Of a stretch of 44,233 nucleotides of DNA, positions 17,505 through 27,800 are shown piece after piece. Both the position numbers and the translations under genes were made by a program. The notes beneath the pieces were generated by a model. That model ran no database searches, was not told the DNA's origin, and was given only the letters and a program-made list of their open reading frames with translations. The first letter of the stretch is position 1, and every line of letters starts with the position of its first letter. Source of the DNA: an uncultured Bacteroidota bacterium (GTDB taxonomy: Bacteria > Bacteroidota > Bacteroidia > Chitinophagales > LD1); contig CAIYOV010000081.1 in NCBI GenBank assembly GCA_903927935.1, forward strand, positions 1-44,233, read 5' to 3'.

Positions 17505-17525
17505 CGCCAACAAAAAAATGGTGCA

Positions 17526-18101
17526 ATGCTGAACATAGTTTTATTCGGTCCTCCGGGAAGCGGAAAAGGAACACAGGCAGCTAAATTAGTTGCAAAGTAT
17601 AATCTGGTGCATCTTTCAACAGGTGATATTTTTCGCGCTAACATTAAGGGCGAAACTGAATTGGGTAAACTGGCGAAGAGTTACATGGATAAAGGACAGT
17701 TGGTTCCAGATGAAGTAACTATTGATATTCTTAAATCAGAAGCATCGAAATATTCCGATGCAAAAGGATTTATTTTCGATGGCTTTCCACGCACTACTTT
17801 TCAGGCAGAAGAGCTGGATAAATATATGGCTTCTAGAAAAACTTCGATAACGTTGATGCTTGCCCTAGAAGTTAATGAAGAAGAATTGAAAACAAGATTA
17901 CTGCTTCGTGGAAAAGATTCGGGCAGACCAGATGACCAGAATCCCGAAGTAATTCAAAAACGAATTGATGTTTACAATAAGGAAACAGCTCCGGCAAAAG
18001 ACTTTTATACTAAACAAAATAAATATCGTGCAGTAAACGGTGTTGGTGCGATTGAGGAGATTTTCAATTTGCTTTGCAACGAAATAGATAAGGTAAATTG
18101 A
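17526..18101 (+). CDS. adk: Adenylate kinase
   Basis: A 191-aa enzyme catalysing ATP + AMP = 2 ADP. It has the P-loop GPPGSGKGTQ, the AMP-site HLSTGDIFR and FDGFPRT, and the short lid with RLLLRGKDSGRPDD. The zinc-finger LID insertion is absent, so it is the short form usual in Bacteroidota. An upstream ATG at 17518 stops after four codons, so 17526 is the start. It is followed at 60 bp by obg, probably one transcript. Confidence 0.97.
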   Translation: MLNIVLFGPPGSGKGTQAAKLVAKYNLVHLSTGDIFRANIKGETELGKLAKSYMDKGQLVPDEVTIDILKSEASKYSDAKGFIFDGFPRTTFQAEELDKYMASRKTSITLMLALEVNEEELKTRLLLRGKDSGRPDDQNPEVIQKRIDVYNKETAPAKDFYTKQNKYRAVNGVGAIEEIFNLLCNEIDKVN

Positions 18102-18161
18102 TTTCGGATTTACTAATGCAGAAATATTTTCATTCGGCAATTATCACACAACAATTAAAAA

Positions 18162-19160
18162 GTGGCTTCAGAAAATTTTATTGATTACGTAAAAATTCAT
18201 TGCAAAAGCGGCAAGGGTGGCCCTGGCGCATCCAGTTTCAGGCGCGAGAAGTTTGTGCCCAAAGGCGGACCGGATGGTGGAGATGGAGGCAGGGGCGGTC
18301 ACATTATTTTGCGCGGTAATGCACAGTTGTGGACGTTGTTACACCTAAAATATCAAAAGCATGTGATGGCCGAGGATGGAGCCAAAGGCATGGGTGCGCT
18401 TTGCAGCGGTAAGAATGGCGAAGACCGCATCTTAGAGGTGCCGCTGGGAACTATTGCGCGCGACTTTGAAACAGGTGAGCAGTTAGCTGAAATTGCGGAA
18501 GATGGACAGGAATTTATATTGATAGAAGGCGGCAAAGGCGGCTGGGGAAATAATCATTTTAAAACATCTACACATCAGGCGCCTACATACGCTCAACCGG
18601 GTATTCCGAATAAAGAAGCCTGGGTTATTCTTGAATTGAAATTGTTGGCGGATGTTGGTTTAGTAGGTTTTCCGAATGCTGGGAAATCAACTTTAATTTC
18701 TGCTGTAAGCAATGCCAGGCCCGAGATTGCCGATTATCCTTTTACCACCATTGTTCCCAACCTCGGTATTGTAAGCTATAAAGGCGGAAAGAGTTTTGTG
18801 ATGGCGGATATTCCGGGAATTATTGAAGGTGCCAGTGAAGGCAAAGGGTTGGGCTTAAGGTTTCTTCGTCACATTGAACGAAACTCCATTCTATTGTTTA
18901 TGGTGCCGGTAGATACCAACGATATTCTGCATGATTATAAAGTGCTGCTTTCAGAGCTTGAAAAATATAATCCGGAATTGATAATTAAAGACAGAATACT
19001 CGCCATCACCAAATGTGATTTAGTTGATGAAGAACTTCGCAAGATGATTGAGAAAGAAATAAAGCCGAAACTAAAAGGCACTAAACTTATTTTTATTTCG
19101 GCCGCCACCAATTATAATGTTGATAAACTGAAGGATGAGATAATGAAGAAACTAAAGTAG
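18162..19160 (+). CDS. obg: Obg GTPase (ribosome assembly)
   Basis: A 332-aa GTPase for large-subunit ribosome maturation. The glycine-rich Obg fold (residues 1-160) begins [19 protein letters not shown], with GGDGGRGG and [11 protein letters not shown]. The G domain has GFPNAGKST (P-loop), the switch-I region [22 protein letters not shown] and SAAT. No OCT domain follows. The start is a GTG at 18162: no ATG lies upstream in frame, and the protein aligns naturally from there. The next gene starts one base after its stop. Confidence 0.96.
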   Translation: MASENFIDYVKIHCKSGKGGPGASSFRREKFVPKGGPDGGDGGRGGHIILRGNAQLWTLLHLKYQKHVMAEDGAKGMGALCSGKNGEDRILEVPLGTIARDFETGEQLAEIAEDGQEFILIEGGKGGWGNNHFKTSTHQAPTYAQPGIPNKEAWVILELKLLADVGLVGFPNAGKSTLISAVSNARPEIADYPFTTIVPNLGIVSYKGGKSFVMADIPGIIEGASEGKGLGLRFLRHIERNSILLFMVPVDTNDILHDYKVLLSELEKYNPELIIKDRILAITKCDLVDEELRKMIEKEIKPKLKGTKLIFISAATNYNVDKLKDEIMKKLK

Positions 19161-19161
19161 A

Positions 19162-20136
19162 ATGGCCGCCAACCCATTTTTCTTACTTCTTCGTAGTTCA
19201 ATATTATTATCTAATTGTAACAGCTTCATATTGCCTAATTCACCTTCTCACCACAATCTTCAAAACTGGATACTTGTTGCGTTACTCACGGTTATTTGGG
19301 GTACTTCATATATCCTTATAAAAAAATCACTGCTCGGTTTTACGGCAACTGAACTAGCGTGTTTGCGCATAAGCATTTCCGGCTTGGTGGCATTGCCGTT
19401 TGCTTTGCGAGGTATAAAAACAATTTCACGCGATAAGTATTTTACCATTCTTTTAATAGGAATCTTCGGAAGTGGTGCCCCGGCTTTTCTGTTTTCTCTT
19501 TCAATGACCAAAAGTGGAAGCGCAGTAAACGGAATTCTAAATTCTCTTTCTCCGCTGTGGACGCTCATCATCGGCTTCTATTTATTTAATGTGGCTATTT
19601 CAAAGCAAAAAATCCTTGGCGTGATTATCGGATTTTTAGGTGCCCTCGTATTAGTTTTAGGAAGGCACGGAGCAAGTTTTGAGGTAGATGTATTTTATAG
19701 TTTGTTGCCGGTGGTTGCTACGGTTTGTTACGGTATGAGCAGTAACCTAACCAAACAAAAACTGCAAAAACAAAATGCGGTTTATACCACTGCACTTGCC
19801 ATGACTATGATTGGACTGCCTGCTCTTGTGGGTTTGTTTTTTACAGGAGCACCCGCAAAAATTATAAGCGGTCACGTGTGGTTTCCGTTTGCTTATGTAG
19901 CTACGCTTTCGATTTTTGGAACATTGATTGCATGGATGTTTTTTTACCGTTTAGTGCAGCGCACGGATGCGCTGTTTGCAGCGAGCGTCACTTATTTAAT
20001 TCCGATAGTGGCTATTGGATGGGGTTTACTTGACGGAGAAATTCTGTCGCTGATGCAATTAGGCGGAATGGCATTAATACTAATTGGTGTATATTTTACC
20101 ACTAAGCAACCCCTAAATCCCCTAAAGGGGACTTGA
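19162..20136 (+). CDS. EamA/DMT family transporter
   Basis: A 324-aa inner-membrane protein with about ten hydrophobic segments in two EamA halves. The first half begins WILVALLTVIWGTSYILIKKSL and the second around residue 185 (LLPVVATVCYGMSSN). Such drug/metabolite transporters export amino acids or other metabolites; the cargo is unknown. The first 30 residues are unusual for the family, and the true start may be a non-ATG codon nearer NLQNWILV. The last nine codons (QPLNPLKGT, stop) are contributed by a repeat element (20108-20134), so the native C-terminus was probably replaced by insertion. It is translationally coupled to obg (1-bp gap). Confidence 0.88.
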   Translation: MAANPFFLLLRSSILLSNCNSFILPNSPSHHNLQNWILVALLTVIWGTSYILIKKSLLGFTATELACLRISISGLVALPFALRGIKTISRDKYFTILLIGIFGSGAPAFLFSLSMTKSGSAVNGILNSLSPLWTLIIGFYLFNVAISKQKILGVIIGFLGALVLVLGRHGASFEVDVFYSLLPVVATVCYGMSSNLTKQKLQKQNAVYTTALAMTMIGLPALVGLFFTGAPAKIISGHVWFPFAYVATLSIFGTLIAWMFFYRLVQRTDALFAASVTYLIPIVAIGWGLLDGEILSLMQLGGMALILIGVYFTTKQPLNPLKGT

Positions 20137-20190
20137 AATACAAACAGGATTTGCTTTTGACTGTTAAGCCTCCTTTAGGAGGTTGGGGTT
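20108..20190. repeat. Gene-less inverted pair of the DUF559-associated repeat (REPIN-like)
   Basis: The left copy (20108-20134) matches 27 of 28 bases of the terminal repeat of the nuclease element at 34599. The right copy (20166-20190) is a diverged reverse complement. 31 bp lie between. The element sits between convergent genes and supplies the last codons and stops of both: the EamA gene (ends 20136) and ridA (ends 20175). It may double as a terminator. Confidence 0.85.
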
Positions 20191-20567
20191 GTACTCGCTA
20201 TTACACTTATTTCCACTTTCGCATCTTTTGGTAATCTTGAAACCTCTACTGTTTCACGTGCAGGGAAATTACCGGTAAAATATGAAGCATAAACGGCATT
20301 TACTTTGGCAAAATCATCCATACTTTTTAAGAAGATGGTTGTTTTTACAACATTATGAAAAGTGGTATTTGCAGCTTCCAGAATGGCTTCAATATTTTTC
20401 ATCACGCGATGTGTTTCTTCTTCAATACCATCGGTAATCAGGTTGCCGGTCTTAGGATTGAGCGGAATTTGACCGGAAACAAAAAGCAGATTACCGGCTT
20501 TTACCGCCTGCGAATACGGACCAATGGCAGCAGGCGCTTCGTTAGTTTGAATTATATTTTTTTGCAT
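20175..20567 (-). CDS. ridA: RidA family enamine/imine deaminase
   Basis: A 130-aa trimeric YjgF/RidA-type enzyme that hydrolyses reactive 2-aminoacrylate and related imines to keto acids and ammonia. Typical segments are APAAIGPYSQAV, LLFVSGQIPLNPKTG, THRVMKNIEAILEAA and the catalytic-Arg strand FPARETVEVSRLPKDAKVEISVIA. The last residues (TTPTS) and the stop are encoded in the right arm of the inverted repeat pair, slightly altering the native end. It is a single gene in the window, divergent from the gene at 20619. Confidence 0.95.
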   Translation of the reverse strand: MQKNIIQTNEAPAAIGPYSQAVKAGNLLFVSGQIPLNPKTGNLITDGIEEETHRVMKNIEAILEAANTTFHNVVKTTIFLKSMDDFAKVNAVYASYFTGNFPARETVEVSRLPKDAKVEISVIASTTPTS

Positions 20568-20618
20568 AGAGAAATTTTAAGCGAAGAAAAATTATTTTGC
20601 AATCGAATGTAAAAGAAT

Positions 20619-21341
20619 ATGAAGATTCTATTGACAGGTGAGGCAAGTCGTGCAGAAGAACTTAGGGCAAAACTTTCAGCCATAAGTGATTTGGAAATTG
20701 ACTACACCGATGGTGATGAAGACGAAGATTTTAAAGAATACGATTGTATTTTCGATTTAAATTTTGATGATGACCCTTCGAACCTTTCAGTATATGCCTC
20801 TATACGCGATAAGCCGGTATTTGTAAACGCAGTAAAGTTAAGTTTAAATGAAGCTGCATTTGTAGCGGGCGAAAAAATAAAGTGCCAGCTCTTTGGCATT
20901 AACGCCTTGCCAACATTTATAGGCCAATCAACCTGGGAGGTGAGTTTGTTTCGCAAATTTCAAAAACCCGAGTTAGATGTGCTGATGAAAAAATTTGGAA
21001 TCGAATATCTGCCGGTAGAAGACCGTGTTGGATTGGTTAAGCCTCGCATTATATTTATGATTATCAACGAAGCCTGTTATACTTTGCAGGAAGGCACCGC
21101 AAGTATTGAAGATATAGATACGGCCATGAAGCACGGCACCAATTATCCCTATGGTCCTTTTGAGTGGTGTGATAAAATCGGCATCACCTCAGTGTTTGAA
21201 ACCATCGCAGCTTTGTATGAAGATACTAAAGATGAACGCTATAAAATCTGTCCGCTACTGAAAACAAAATATTTGCGCAACGAAACTTTTTATAAAAAAA
21301 AGAAGGAAGAGAAAGTTGCTAAAGAAGAAGATTGGTTTTAA
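20619..21341 (+). CDS. 3-hydroxyacyl-CoA dehydrogenase-like protein with degenerate NAD domain
   Basis: A 240-aa protein whose last ~110 residues are a 3HCDH C-terminal domain (GLVKPRIIFMIINEACYT, then GTASIEDIDTAMKHGTNYPYG, GPFEWCDKIG). The N-terminal 125 residues begin like a Rossmann strand (MKILLTGEASRAEELRAKL) but lack GxGxxG, and the domain is too short and acidic for NAD binding. It may have lost catalysis or use a partner. Similar short forms occur in Bacteroidota. It is the first gene of a tight cluster; the next start lies 15 bp after its stop. Confidence 0.75.
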   Translation: MKILLTGEASRAEELRAKLSAISDLEIDYTDGDEDEDFKEYDCIFDLNFDDDPSNLSVYASIRDKPVFVNAVKLSLNEAAFVAGEKIKCQLFGINALPTFIGQSTWEVSLFRKFQKPELDVLMKKFGIEYLPVEDRVGLVKPRIIFMIINEACYTLQEGTASIEDIDTAMKHGTNYPYGPFEWCDKIGITSVFETIAALYEDTKDERYKICPLLKTKYLRNETFYKKKKEEKVAKEEDWF

Positions 21342-21355
21342 ACGTATCTCGATCT

Positions 21356-22681
21356 ATGAATAAAGTGCTTGTATATACCGACCAAACTTCCTCCCGACTC
21401 AAATACATTTTTGATTTGATATTGACCGATTTGCTCGGGCTGGATTATGAGTTTACACACGATAAAGATTTTTTTTCTTCTTCGCCCAGCCCAAAGTTCT
21501 CCTATTCATCTTTACCAGTAAACGATGAAATATTTTTTGAAGCCGCACCTTTACTTTTTGAAATAGTCAACAAACCTCAACCTATCAACTTTTGTGAACA
21601 CGGAAGATTGAGAGGTTTTTATCCGGTGTCGGAACATTCGCGAATTCTGTTCGATATTTTTGCGTCAGCCTTTTTTATGGTTACGCGCTACGAAGAATAT
21701 TTTCCTTTTCATAAAGATAAATACGACCGGTTTCGTCCTACAAGTAGTATGAGTTGTAAGGGGGGGCACCTGGAGAAGCCGATGGTGAATTATTACGCGC
21801 AGGAGCTCAAAAAAATTCTTGCCGAAAAATATCCTTCTCTGGTTTTTAAAAAGAAACCTTTCGAATACATCCCTACTTTTGACATTGACATGGCGTATTC
21901 TTATCGGAATAAAGGGGTGATAAAAAATGCAGCAGGGTATATTCGTTCGTTTGTTCTTTCTGAATTTAAAGAAATAACGGAGCGGATCAAGGTACATTTG
22001 AAAAAGCAAAAAGATCCGTTCGATACTTATGATTATCTGCTCAAAACCTGTAACGATAATTCTTTGAAAAGCATCTTCTTTTTTCTTCTGGGCGATGAAT
22101 CGAGGCTTGACAAAAATATTTCTTTCGACAATGAAGCATTTCGCCAGTTGATTAAATCAATTTCAAAAAAAACCGAAACCGGTATCCATCTATCTTTCAA
22201 AAGCCATAAATCAAGCGGGCGCAGCCGCATGGAGGTCGAACGCCTTGAAAAAATTATTGATAAAAAAGTAACCCGTAATCGCTACCATTATCTCTGCTTT
22301 CATTTCCCTCATTCCTACGAACGGCTCATTAAAATCGGAATTACTGAAGATTATACGATGGGCTATGCTTCGCGAAACGGATTCAGGGCAGGAATTTGTA
22401 CGCCTTATTATTTTTTTAATATCCGGAAAAATGAAGTCACCAATTTGAAAATTTTCCCTTTTGCATTTATGGATGCTACGTTTGCGCATTATCAGAAAAC
22501 TGACCCCGAGTCAGCACTAAACGAAATAAGGCAATTGATGCGCTATGTATATGAAGTAGGAGGAGCCTTTTACGGCTTATGGCACAACAGTTCATTTACC
22601 GTGCAAAAGGAATGGAAAGGCTACAGTAACGTTTTTGAAACCGTTGCCTTGGAAGCATCTGCTTTGATGCAACAACAATGA
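21356..22681 (+). CDS. Polysaccharide deacetylase-like protein (DUF7033 type)
   Basis: A 441-aa protein with the layout of Bacteroidota polysaccharide-deacetylase-family proteins carrying an N-terminal DUF7033-like region. The first ~130 residues hold FFEAAPLLF and SRILFDIFASAFFMVTRYEEY. A NodB-like core then begins at YIPTFDIDMAY, where the two Asp of FDID match the metal-binding motif. It ends with FGLWHNSS-like GAFYGLWHNSSFT. No signal peptide is visible. It may trim cell-surface glycans or glycan precursors. An in-frame TTG at 21332 overlaps the upstream gene; the ATG at 21356 is preferred. Its last codons overlap the next start (ATGA, 22678-22681), indicating coupled translation. Confidence 0.75.
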   Translation: MNKVLVYTDQTSSRLKYIFDLILTDLLGLDYEFTHDKDFFSSSPSPKFSYSSLPVNDEIFFEAAPLLFEIVNKPQPINFCEHGRLRGFYPVSEHSRILFDIFASAFFMVTRYEEYFPFHKDKYDRFRPTSSMSCKGGHLEKPMVNYYAQELKKILAEKYPSLVFKKKPFEYIPTFDIDMAYSYRNKGVIKNAAGYIRSFVLSEFKEITERIKVHLKKQKDPFDTYDYLLKTCNDNSLKSIFFFLLGDESRLDKNISFDNEAFRQLIKSISKKTETGIHLSFKSHKSSGRSRMEVERLEKIIDKKVTRNRYHYLCFHFPHSYERLIKIGITEDYTMGYASRNGFRAGICTPYYFFNIRKNEVTNLKIFPFAFMDATFAHYQKTDPESALNEIRQLMRYVYEVGGAFYGLWHNSSFTVQKEWKGYSNVFETVALEASALMQQQ

Positions 22682-23592
22682 AACAACTTCGAATTTTAAG
22701 CCGAAAAGAAATTGATGAACGAAAATGGGATACGCTCATCAATTCTTCCGTTGATTCATTGCCGTACGCGCTTAGTTATTATTTAGATGCTGTGGCCGAA
22801 AACTGGGAAGCGTTGGTGCTGAATGATTATGAAGCAGTAATGCCTTTGGTCTGGCTGCGAAAATTTGGTTTCAAATGTTTGTATCAACCATACTACTGCC
22901 AACAGTTGGGAATTTTTGGCAAGGAAATTTTGACTAAAGAAATGATGAAAGAGATGCTTATTGCCACGCAAAAATTTCCATACATCAATATCAATTTGAA
23001 TCCTTCCATAAAAATTGTTGCCGATGAATTTTCTTTTAAAAAGAAAAAAAATCTACTGCTGGATTTAAATAAAGAATACTCAGCTATTCGGAAAAACTAT
23101 TCAGAAAATCATAAACGGAATATTTCAAAAGCAGAGAAAAATGAACTTGAATTTTCAGAAGATGTTGAACTGAACCAATTTCAAGGATTTTATCTCAAAA
23201 ATATAAATCGGAAGAAGGAGAATTTTAAACCACAGCATGAAAAAATTTTCAAATTGCTGACCAAAACCGTAATCGCTAATGGAACGGGGAAAGTTTTTAT
23301 AACAAAAAATAAAGAAGGGGAATTGGTCGCGGCCGTAATGCTGCTTTTTCATCGAAACAGAATTATCAATATCATCAATACATCTTCGCTAGAAGGCAAA
23401 AAAACCGGAGCATCACACTTTTTATTCAATAGCTTTATTCAAAAGTTTTCAAATAGCCAAAACATACTTGACTTTGAAGGCTCTTCTATTCCCACTATTG
23501 GCCGTTTTTATGAAGGCTTTGGAGCGCAGGAGGAAATTTTTTATAACTATCATACCACATTAATCAAGAAACTAAGCCAACACTTTCTTTAA
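22678..23592 (+). CDS. GNAT/FemAB-like acyltransferase
   Basis: A 304-aa soluble protein resembling BioF2-like/FemAB-type GNAT transferases: an N-terminal region with YALSYYLDAVAENWEALVLNDYEAVMPLVW, a basic middle helix (RKNYSENHKRNISKAEKN), and a C-terminal GNAT half with GELVAAVMLLFHRNRIINII and LDFEGSSIPTIGRFYEGFGA. Such enzymes transfer acyl or aminoacyl groups to cell-wall or glycan precursors. Translational coupling to the deacetylase-like gene (4-bp overlap) suggests both modify one surface glycan or lipid product; this is inference. Confidence 0.75.
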   Translation: MKQLRILSRKEIDERKWDTLINSSVDSLPYALSYYLDAVAENWEALVLNDYEAVMPLVWLRKFGFKCLYQPYYCQQLGIFGKEILTKEMMKEMLIATQKFPYININLNPSIKIVADEFSFKKKKNLLLDLNKEYSAIRKNYSENHKRNISKAEKNELEFSEDVELNQFQGFYLKNINRKKENFKPQHEKIFKLLTKTVIANGTGKVFITKNKEGELVAAVMLLFHRNRIINIINTSSLEGKKTGASHFLFNSFIQKFSNSQNILDFEGSSIPTIGRFYEGFGAQEEIFYNYHTTLIKKLSQHFL

Positions 23593-23615
23593 AAACCATC
23601 TTTGCTATATGATTT

Positions 23616-23645
23616 TTGGCAAACTCCGATTTTTATCTACTTTTA
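23616..23645 (+). promoter_or_regulatory. Promoter of the porP/sprF gene
   Basis: TTG at 23616-23618, 19 bp, then TACTTTTA at 23638-23645, close to the Bacteroidota consensus. It lies 25 bp before the ATG at 23670 and excludes the upstream in-frame TTG (23616) as a start. Confidence 0.6.
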
Positions 23646-23669
23646 GCAGTCCTAAATAAATTCGTTTGC

Positions 23670-24698
23670 ATGAGAAAATTATACTCTGCTCTTTTCATAC
23701 TTCTGTTTAGTGTATCTACTTTTGCGCAGGATATTCATTTTTCGCAATACTACGCATCGCCACTCACGCTTAATCCCGCCCTTACTGCTAATATAAACGG
23801 TGTGTTTCGTGTGGCGGCAAATTATCGTAACCAGTGGTTCAATATTCCTACTTTAAATTCGGTAGCTCCTTATCAAACGTATCAGTTCTCTTTCGATGCG
23901 CCTATTTTGCGTGAGCGCTTAGGTAATGATGGTTTTGGTTTTGGCGGAGCATTTTACTGTGACAAAGCCGGTGATGGAGCACTTACAACTTTCAGCGGCT
24001 TGGTTTCGGTGGCATATCACAAGGCCGTTGACCGATATGGAAGAGGAAGAATTTCATTGGGTATTCAGGCAGGTGTTGTTTCGAAACAAATTAAAATACA
24101 AAACCTGATTTTCGAAAGCCAATTGGATAATTTCGGATGGAATACTTCACTTTCAAACGGGGAAACGAACTTTAACAACAAAAATATTTTATATCCTGAT
24201 GTAAATGTTGGCGCTTTGTGGACACACGCACCGAAAGATAAATTTCGCTATTACATAGGGTTTTCAGCCAACCACGTATCACGTCCGCGTGAATCTTTTT
24301 TACAGGATACCCGCAACCGGTTGAATGTGCGCTTTAATGCAAATGCGGGCATGGAAATTTTTCTAAACAGCGATTATTCTTTTAGCATGACCCCAACTTT
24401 TCTATTTATGATGCAGGGTAATGCGCAACAATACAATTTCGGGTTGGGATTGAATTATTGGGTGAACGATAACGTTGCCATATTTGGTGGTGGCTGGTAT
24501 AGGGTGAAAGATGCTGTGATACTGAATGTAGGTGCAGAGTTTTATAATATGCGAATTGGCGTTAGCTATGATGTTAACCATTCTAATTTACGTTCGGCTA
24601 CCAAAGCACAGGGTGGTTTAGAAGTTTCGCTGATTTATATTTTCAAGAAAGAAAGACCACAGGCTATTCAGTATGAAAAGTATTGTCCTAATTTTTAA
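23670..24698 (+). CDS. PorP/SprF family type IX secretion outer-membrane protein
   Basis: A 342-aa outer-membrane beta-barrel-like protein. The signal peptide MRKLYSALFILLFSVSTFA is followed by the hallmark QDIHFSQYYASPLTLNPALTA of PorP/SprF proteins, then alternating beta strands (GVFRVAANYRNQW, FGFGGAFYCDKAGDGAL) and the C-terminal strands RIGVSYDVNHSNLRSA and GLEVSLIYIFKK. These proteins anchor or help export type B T9SS cargo and are usually encoded beside one. Here the 1214-aa SprB-repeat gene follows after 145 bp, with a terminator between them. Confidence 0.95.
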   Translation: MRKLYSALFILLFSVSTFAQDIHFSQYYASPLTLNPALTANINGVFRVAANYRNQWFNIPTLNSVAPYQTYQFSFDAPILRERLGNDGFGFGGAFYCDKAGDGALTTFSGLVSVAYHKAVDRYGRGRISLGIQAGVVSKQIKIQNLIFESQLDNFGWNTSLSNGETNFNNKNILYPDVNVGALWTHAPKDKFRYYIGFSANHVSRPRESFLQDTRNRLNVRFNANAGMEIFLNSDYSFSMTPTFLFMMQGNAQQYNFGLGLNYWVNDNVAIFGGGWYRVKDAVILNVGAEFYNMRIGVSYDVNHSNLRSATKAQGGLEVSLIYIFKKERPQAIQYEKYCPNF

Positions 24699-24731
24699 GT
24701 CATTCTGTTTTAAAATTACTATGGAAATATC

Positions 24732-24762
24732 AAAAGCATCTTTGCAATAAGGATGCTTTTTT
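24732..24762 (+). terminator. Rho-independent terminator after porP/sprF
   Basis: Nine pairs (AAAAGCATC with GATGCTTTT), an 11-nt loop, and a T-run. It suggests the following SprB-like gene has its own promoter or depends on read-through. Confidence 0.85.
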
Positions 24763-24843
24763 AATATGCAAAAGATTTTGAACGCACAAACAACGAATGC
24801 GGGTTTTGATACATCTATACCAATAAAATAAAATTATTCCGAG

Positions 24844-27800
24844 ATGAAATTTGTTTACCTGAGACGGCTACTGTTCGCTTTTTTTCTATCTCCGCTTTTT
24901 CTGTTAACAAATGCACAGTCCGGTTGCCCCAGCGTTAATGCGGGTAATGATGTGGCGCTTCCCTGCGGAACAAATTGCGCGAACCTTAATGCGACATTTT
25001 TTCAAAGTGGAAATACTACCACCTATGGGGTTTCTTCTATTCCTTATACTCCGTTTTCATATACTTCGGGTACGCCTATCCTTGTTAATATTGATGACAT
25101 CTGGGGTAGTGTAATTAATCTGCCATTTACTTTTTGCTTTTTTGGAAATGCATACAACCAGGTTGTGGTAGGAGCGAATGGTTTAATTTCATTTGATACG
25201 GCTGAAGCAGGTCAGTATTGTGTATGGGATATTACTGCATCAGGAACGTTACCCACTACCAATATTTACGGTAATTGTATAATGGGTCCCTACCATGATA
25301 TTGATCCTTCTTTAGGTGGAACGATTAAGTATCAGATTATCGGAACTGCACCTTGCCGTATTTTTGTTATATCCTACTACCAGGTTCCCATGTTTAACTC
25401 GGATAATATTCTTTCGACCTGTAGCGGCATGGACGCTACACATCAGATAGCTATTTACGAAACGACAAACGCTATTGAAATTTATATTGCGCATAAAGAT
25501 GCTTGTCCAGACCAGGGTGGGCTTTTTGGCTTAAGTGGTTGGAACGATGGCCTGGCAATAGAGGGAATTCAAAATGCAACGCAAACAGTTGCATATACTG
25601 TTCCCGGCCGAAACAACACAGCGTGGACCGCGAACAATGATGCGTGGCGTTTTACTCCAAATGGACCTTCGATTGTAACTGTTGACTGGTTTCAGGGAGC
25701 CACACAAATTGGAACAGGAACTACCGTGAATGTTTGTCCGGGAAGTAACAGTACTTATACAGCTCAGGCAACATATCTGCCATGTGCCGGTGGAACTCCG
25801 GTAATAGTAACCGATAATGTGAATGTTACCCTTGCAGGTGCATTGCAGGCGGGAATAGATTCTTCACATAATGTAACTTGTTTTAGTGCCAATAATGGGG
25901 TAGCTTATGCTCATGCCACTACTACTAATGCCGGGTTAACTTATGGCTGGGCAGGAGGTCCCAACACTTTAACCTATAGTGGTCTCGCACCGGGCATATA
26001 CGTTTTTACAGCATCAGATGCTTCGCTGTGTGTTAGGTCAGATACCGTGGTGATTGCTCAGCCCACTCAATTAACTGCTAACGTACCGAATGCGAGCCAA
26101 ACCAATTGTTCGGGAAGTGGTACTGGCACTTTAGTAGAGGCTTCCAGTGGAGGCACCTATCCGTATTTATACAATTGGAATTCTGTACCGGCCCAAGTGG
26201 ATTCTGTTTTAGATAACGTGATTGCGGGAACTTACACAGTTACAGTTACCGACACTAAAGGTTGTACAGTAACTGCCAGTGGAACACTTACTATTAGCGC
26301 TGGCGGAAATAACGTGGCATTGGGTAATCCGGTTATCACTAACATATCCTGCTTTGGCGGAAATGATGGAAGTATTACTGCCAGCGCATCAGGTGGAAGC
26401 GGAGTGTATACCTTTAACTGGAATCCCATTCAAACCGGTTCCACTATTTCAAACTTGATTTCCGGTCAATACAATGTAACCGTAGATGATGGTGCGGGTT
26501 GTACCGCATCGGGCTCCTATAATGTTACTCAGCCAACACAACTTGTCATTAATTCACCAAACATTACCAACATTGGTTGTGGTGGAATAGCTGCCGGGTC
26601 AATAACAGCAAACGTTTCGGGTGGAACGCCAACCTACACTTATAACTGGATACAACAGTCAAACAGTCAAGCGTATTCAGGGCAATTAATTAATAACCTT
26701 CCGGTCGATAATTATAACCTTACAGTTACTGATTTTAATAACTGTACAGCTACAGCAAACTATTCTATAACTGCCGCTATTCCACTTACTTTCACTCAGT
26801 CACAAACTGATGTTTCATGTTTTGGTGGCAGTGACGGAACAACTACCATAACAGTAACAACGGGGACGCTTCCGTATAATTATGATTGGAATGGAGCCGG
26901 GTCTTCATCAAATTCAACATTGAACGGAGTAGGTGCCGGACCGGTGAATGTAACTATTACCGATGCGAATTGCAGCGCAACAGCAACCTTTAATCTTGCA
27001 CAACCAACACAAATTGTAATTACCAAAATGGGGCAAACAGATGTATCATGCTATGGAGGCAGTGACGGAACAATAACAGTAAGTGCAACCGGTGGTAGTG
27101 GCTCGGGTTATATATTTACTTGGAACTTAAACCCTTCACAAACGGGTACTACAGCAACCAATCTACTTGCCGGACCTGCTACGGTAATTTGCACCGATGC
27201 TAATTTCTGTACAGCATCGCAGACGTATACAATTAATGAACCATCTCAATTAACTACAACACTACAGGCTACTGATGCCTCCTGTTATCAGGCGCCTAAC
27301 GGGAGTATTGTTGCTAATCCTTCAGGAGGAACTCTTCCGTATTCATATTTGTGGTCCGACCCGGATAATCAAACTACGAAAACTGCTAATGGTTTGTTGG
27401 CCGGCACTTACACTTGTGTGGTAACCGATGGAATGGGATGCTCGGCATCTGCAAATGATGTGGTGAATGAACCGGCCGATATGATTATTAATACAAGCGT
27501 TACTGCAGTGAGATGTATTGGTGACAAGAACGGAACAATATCGGTATCCGCTACAGGTGGTACTTCGCCTTATAATTATTCTGCCACACTTGACGGTGCT
27601 AATTTTGTATTTGCCACCAACGGTGTAATTATTGGTTTGGGAATAGGAACATACACGGTTATTGTTTCTGATAATAATGGCTGCACCAAAACAGTTCTGG
27701 TTACCGTGCCCAATGCAACGATTGACAACTTTACAACCTCCACAGATTCTACTTCATGTTATGGTTCTGATTACAATGACGGTGCCGTGCATATTAGCGC

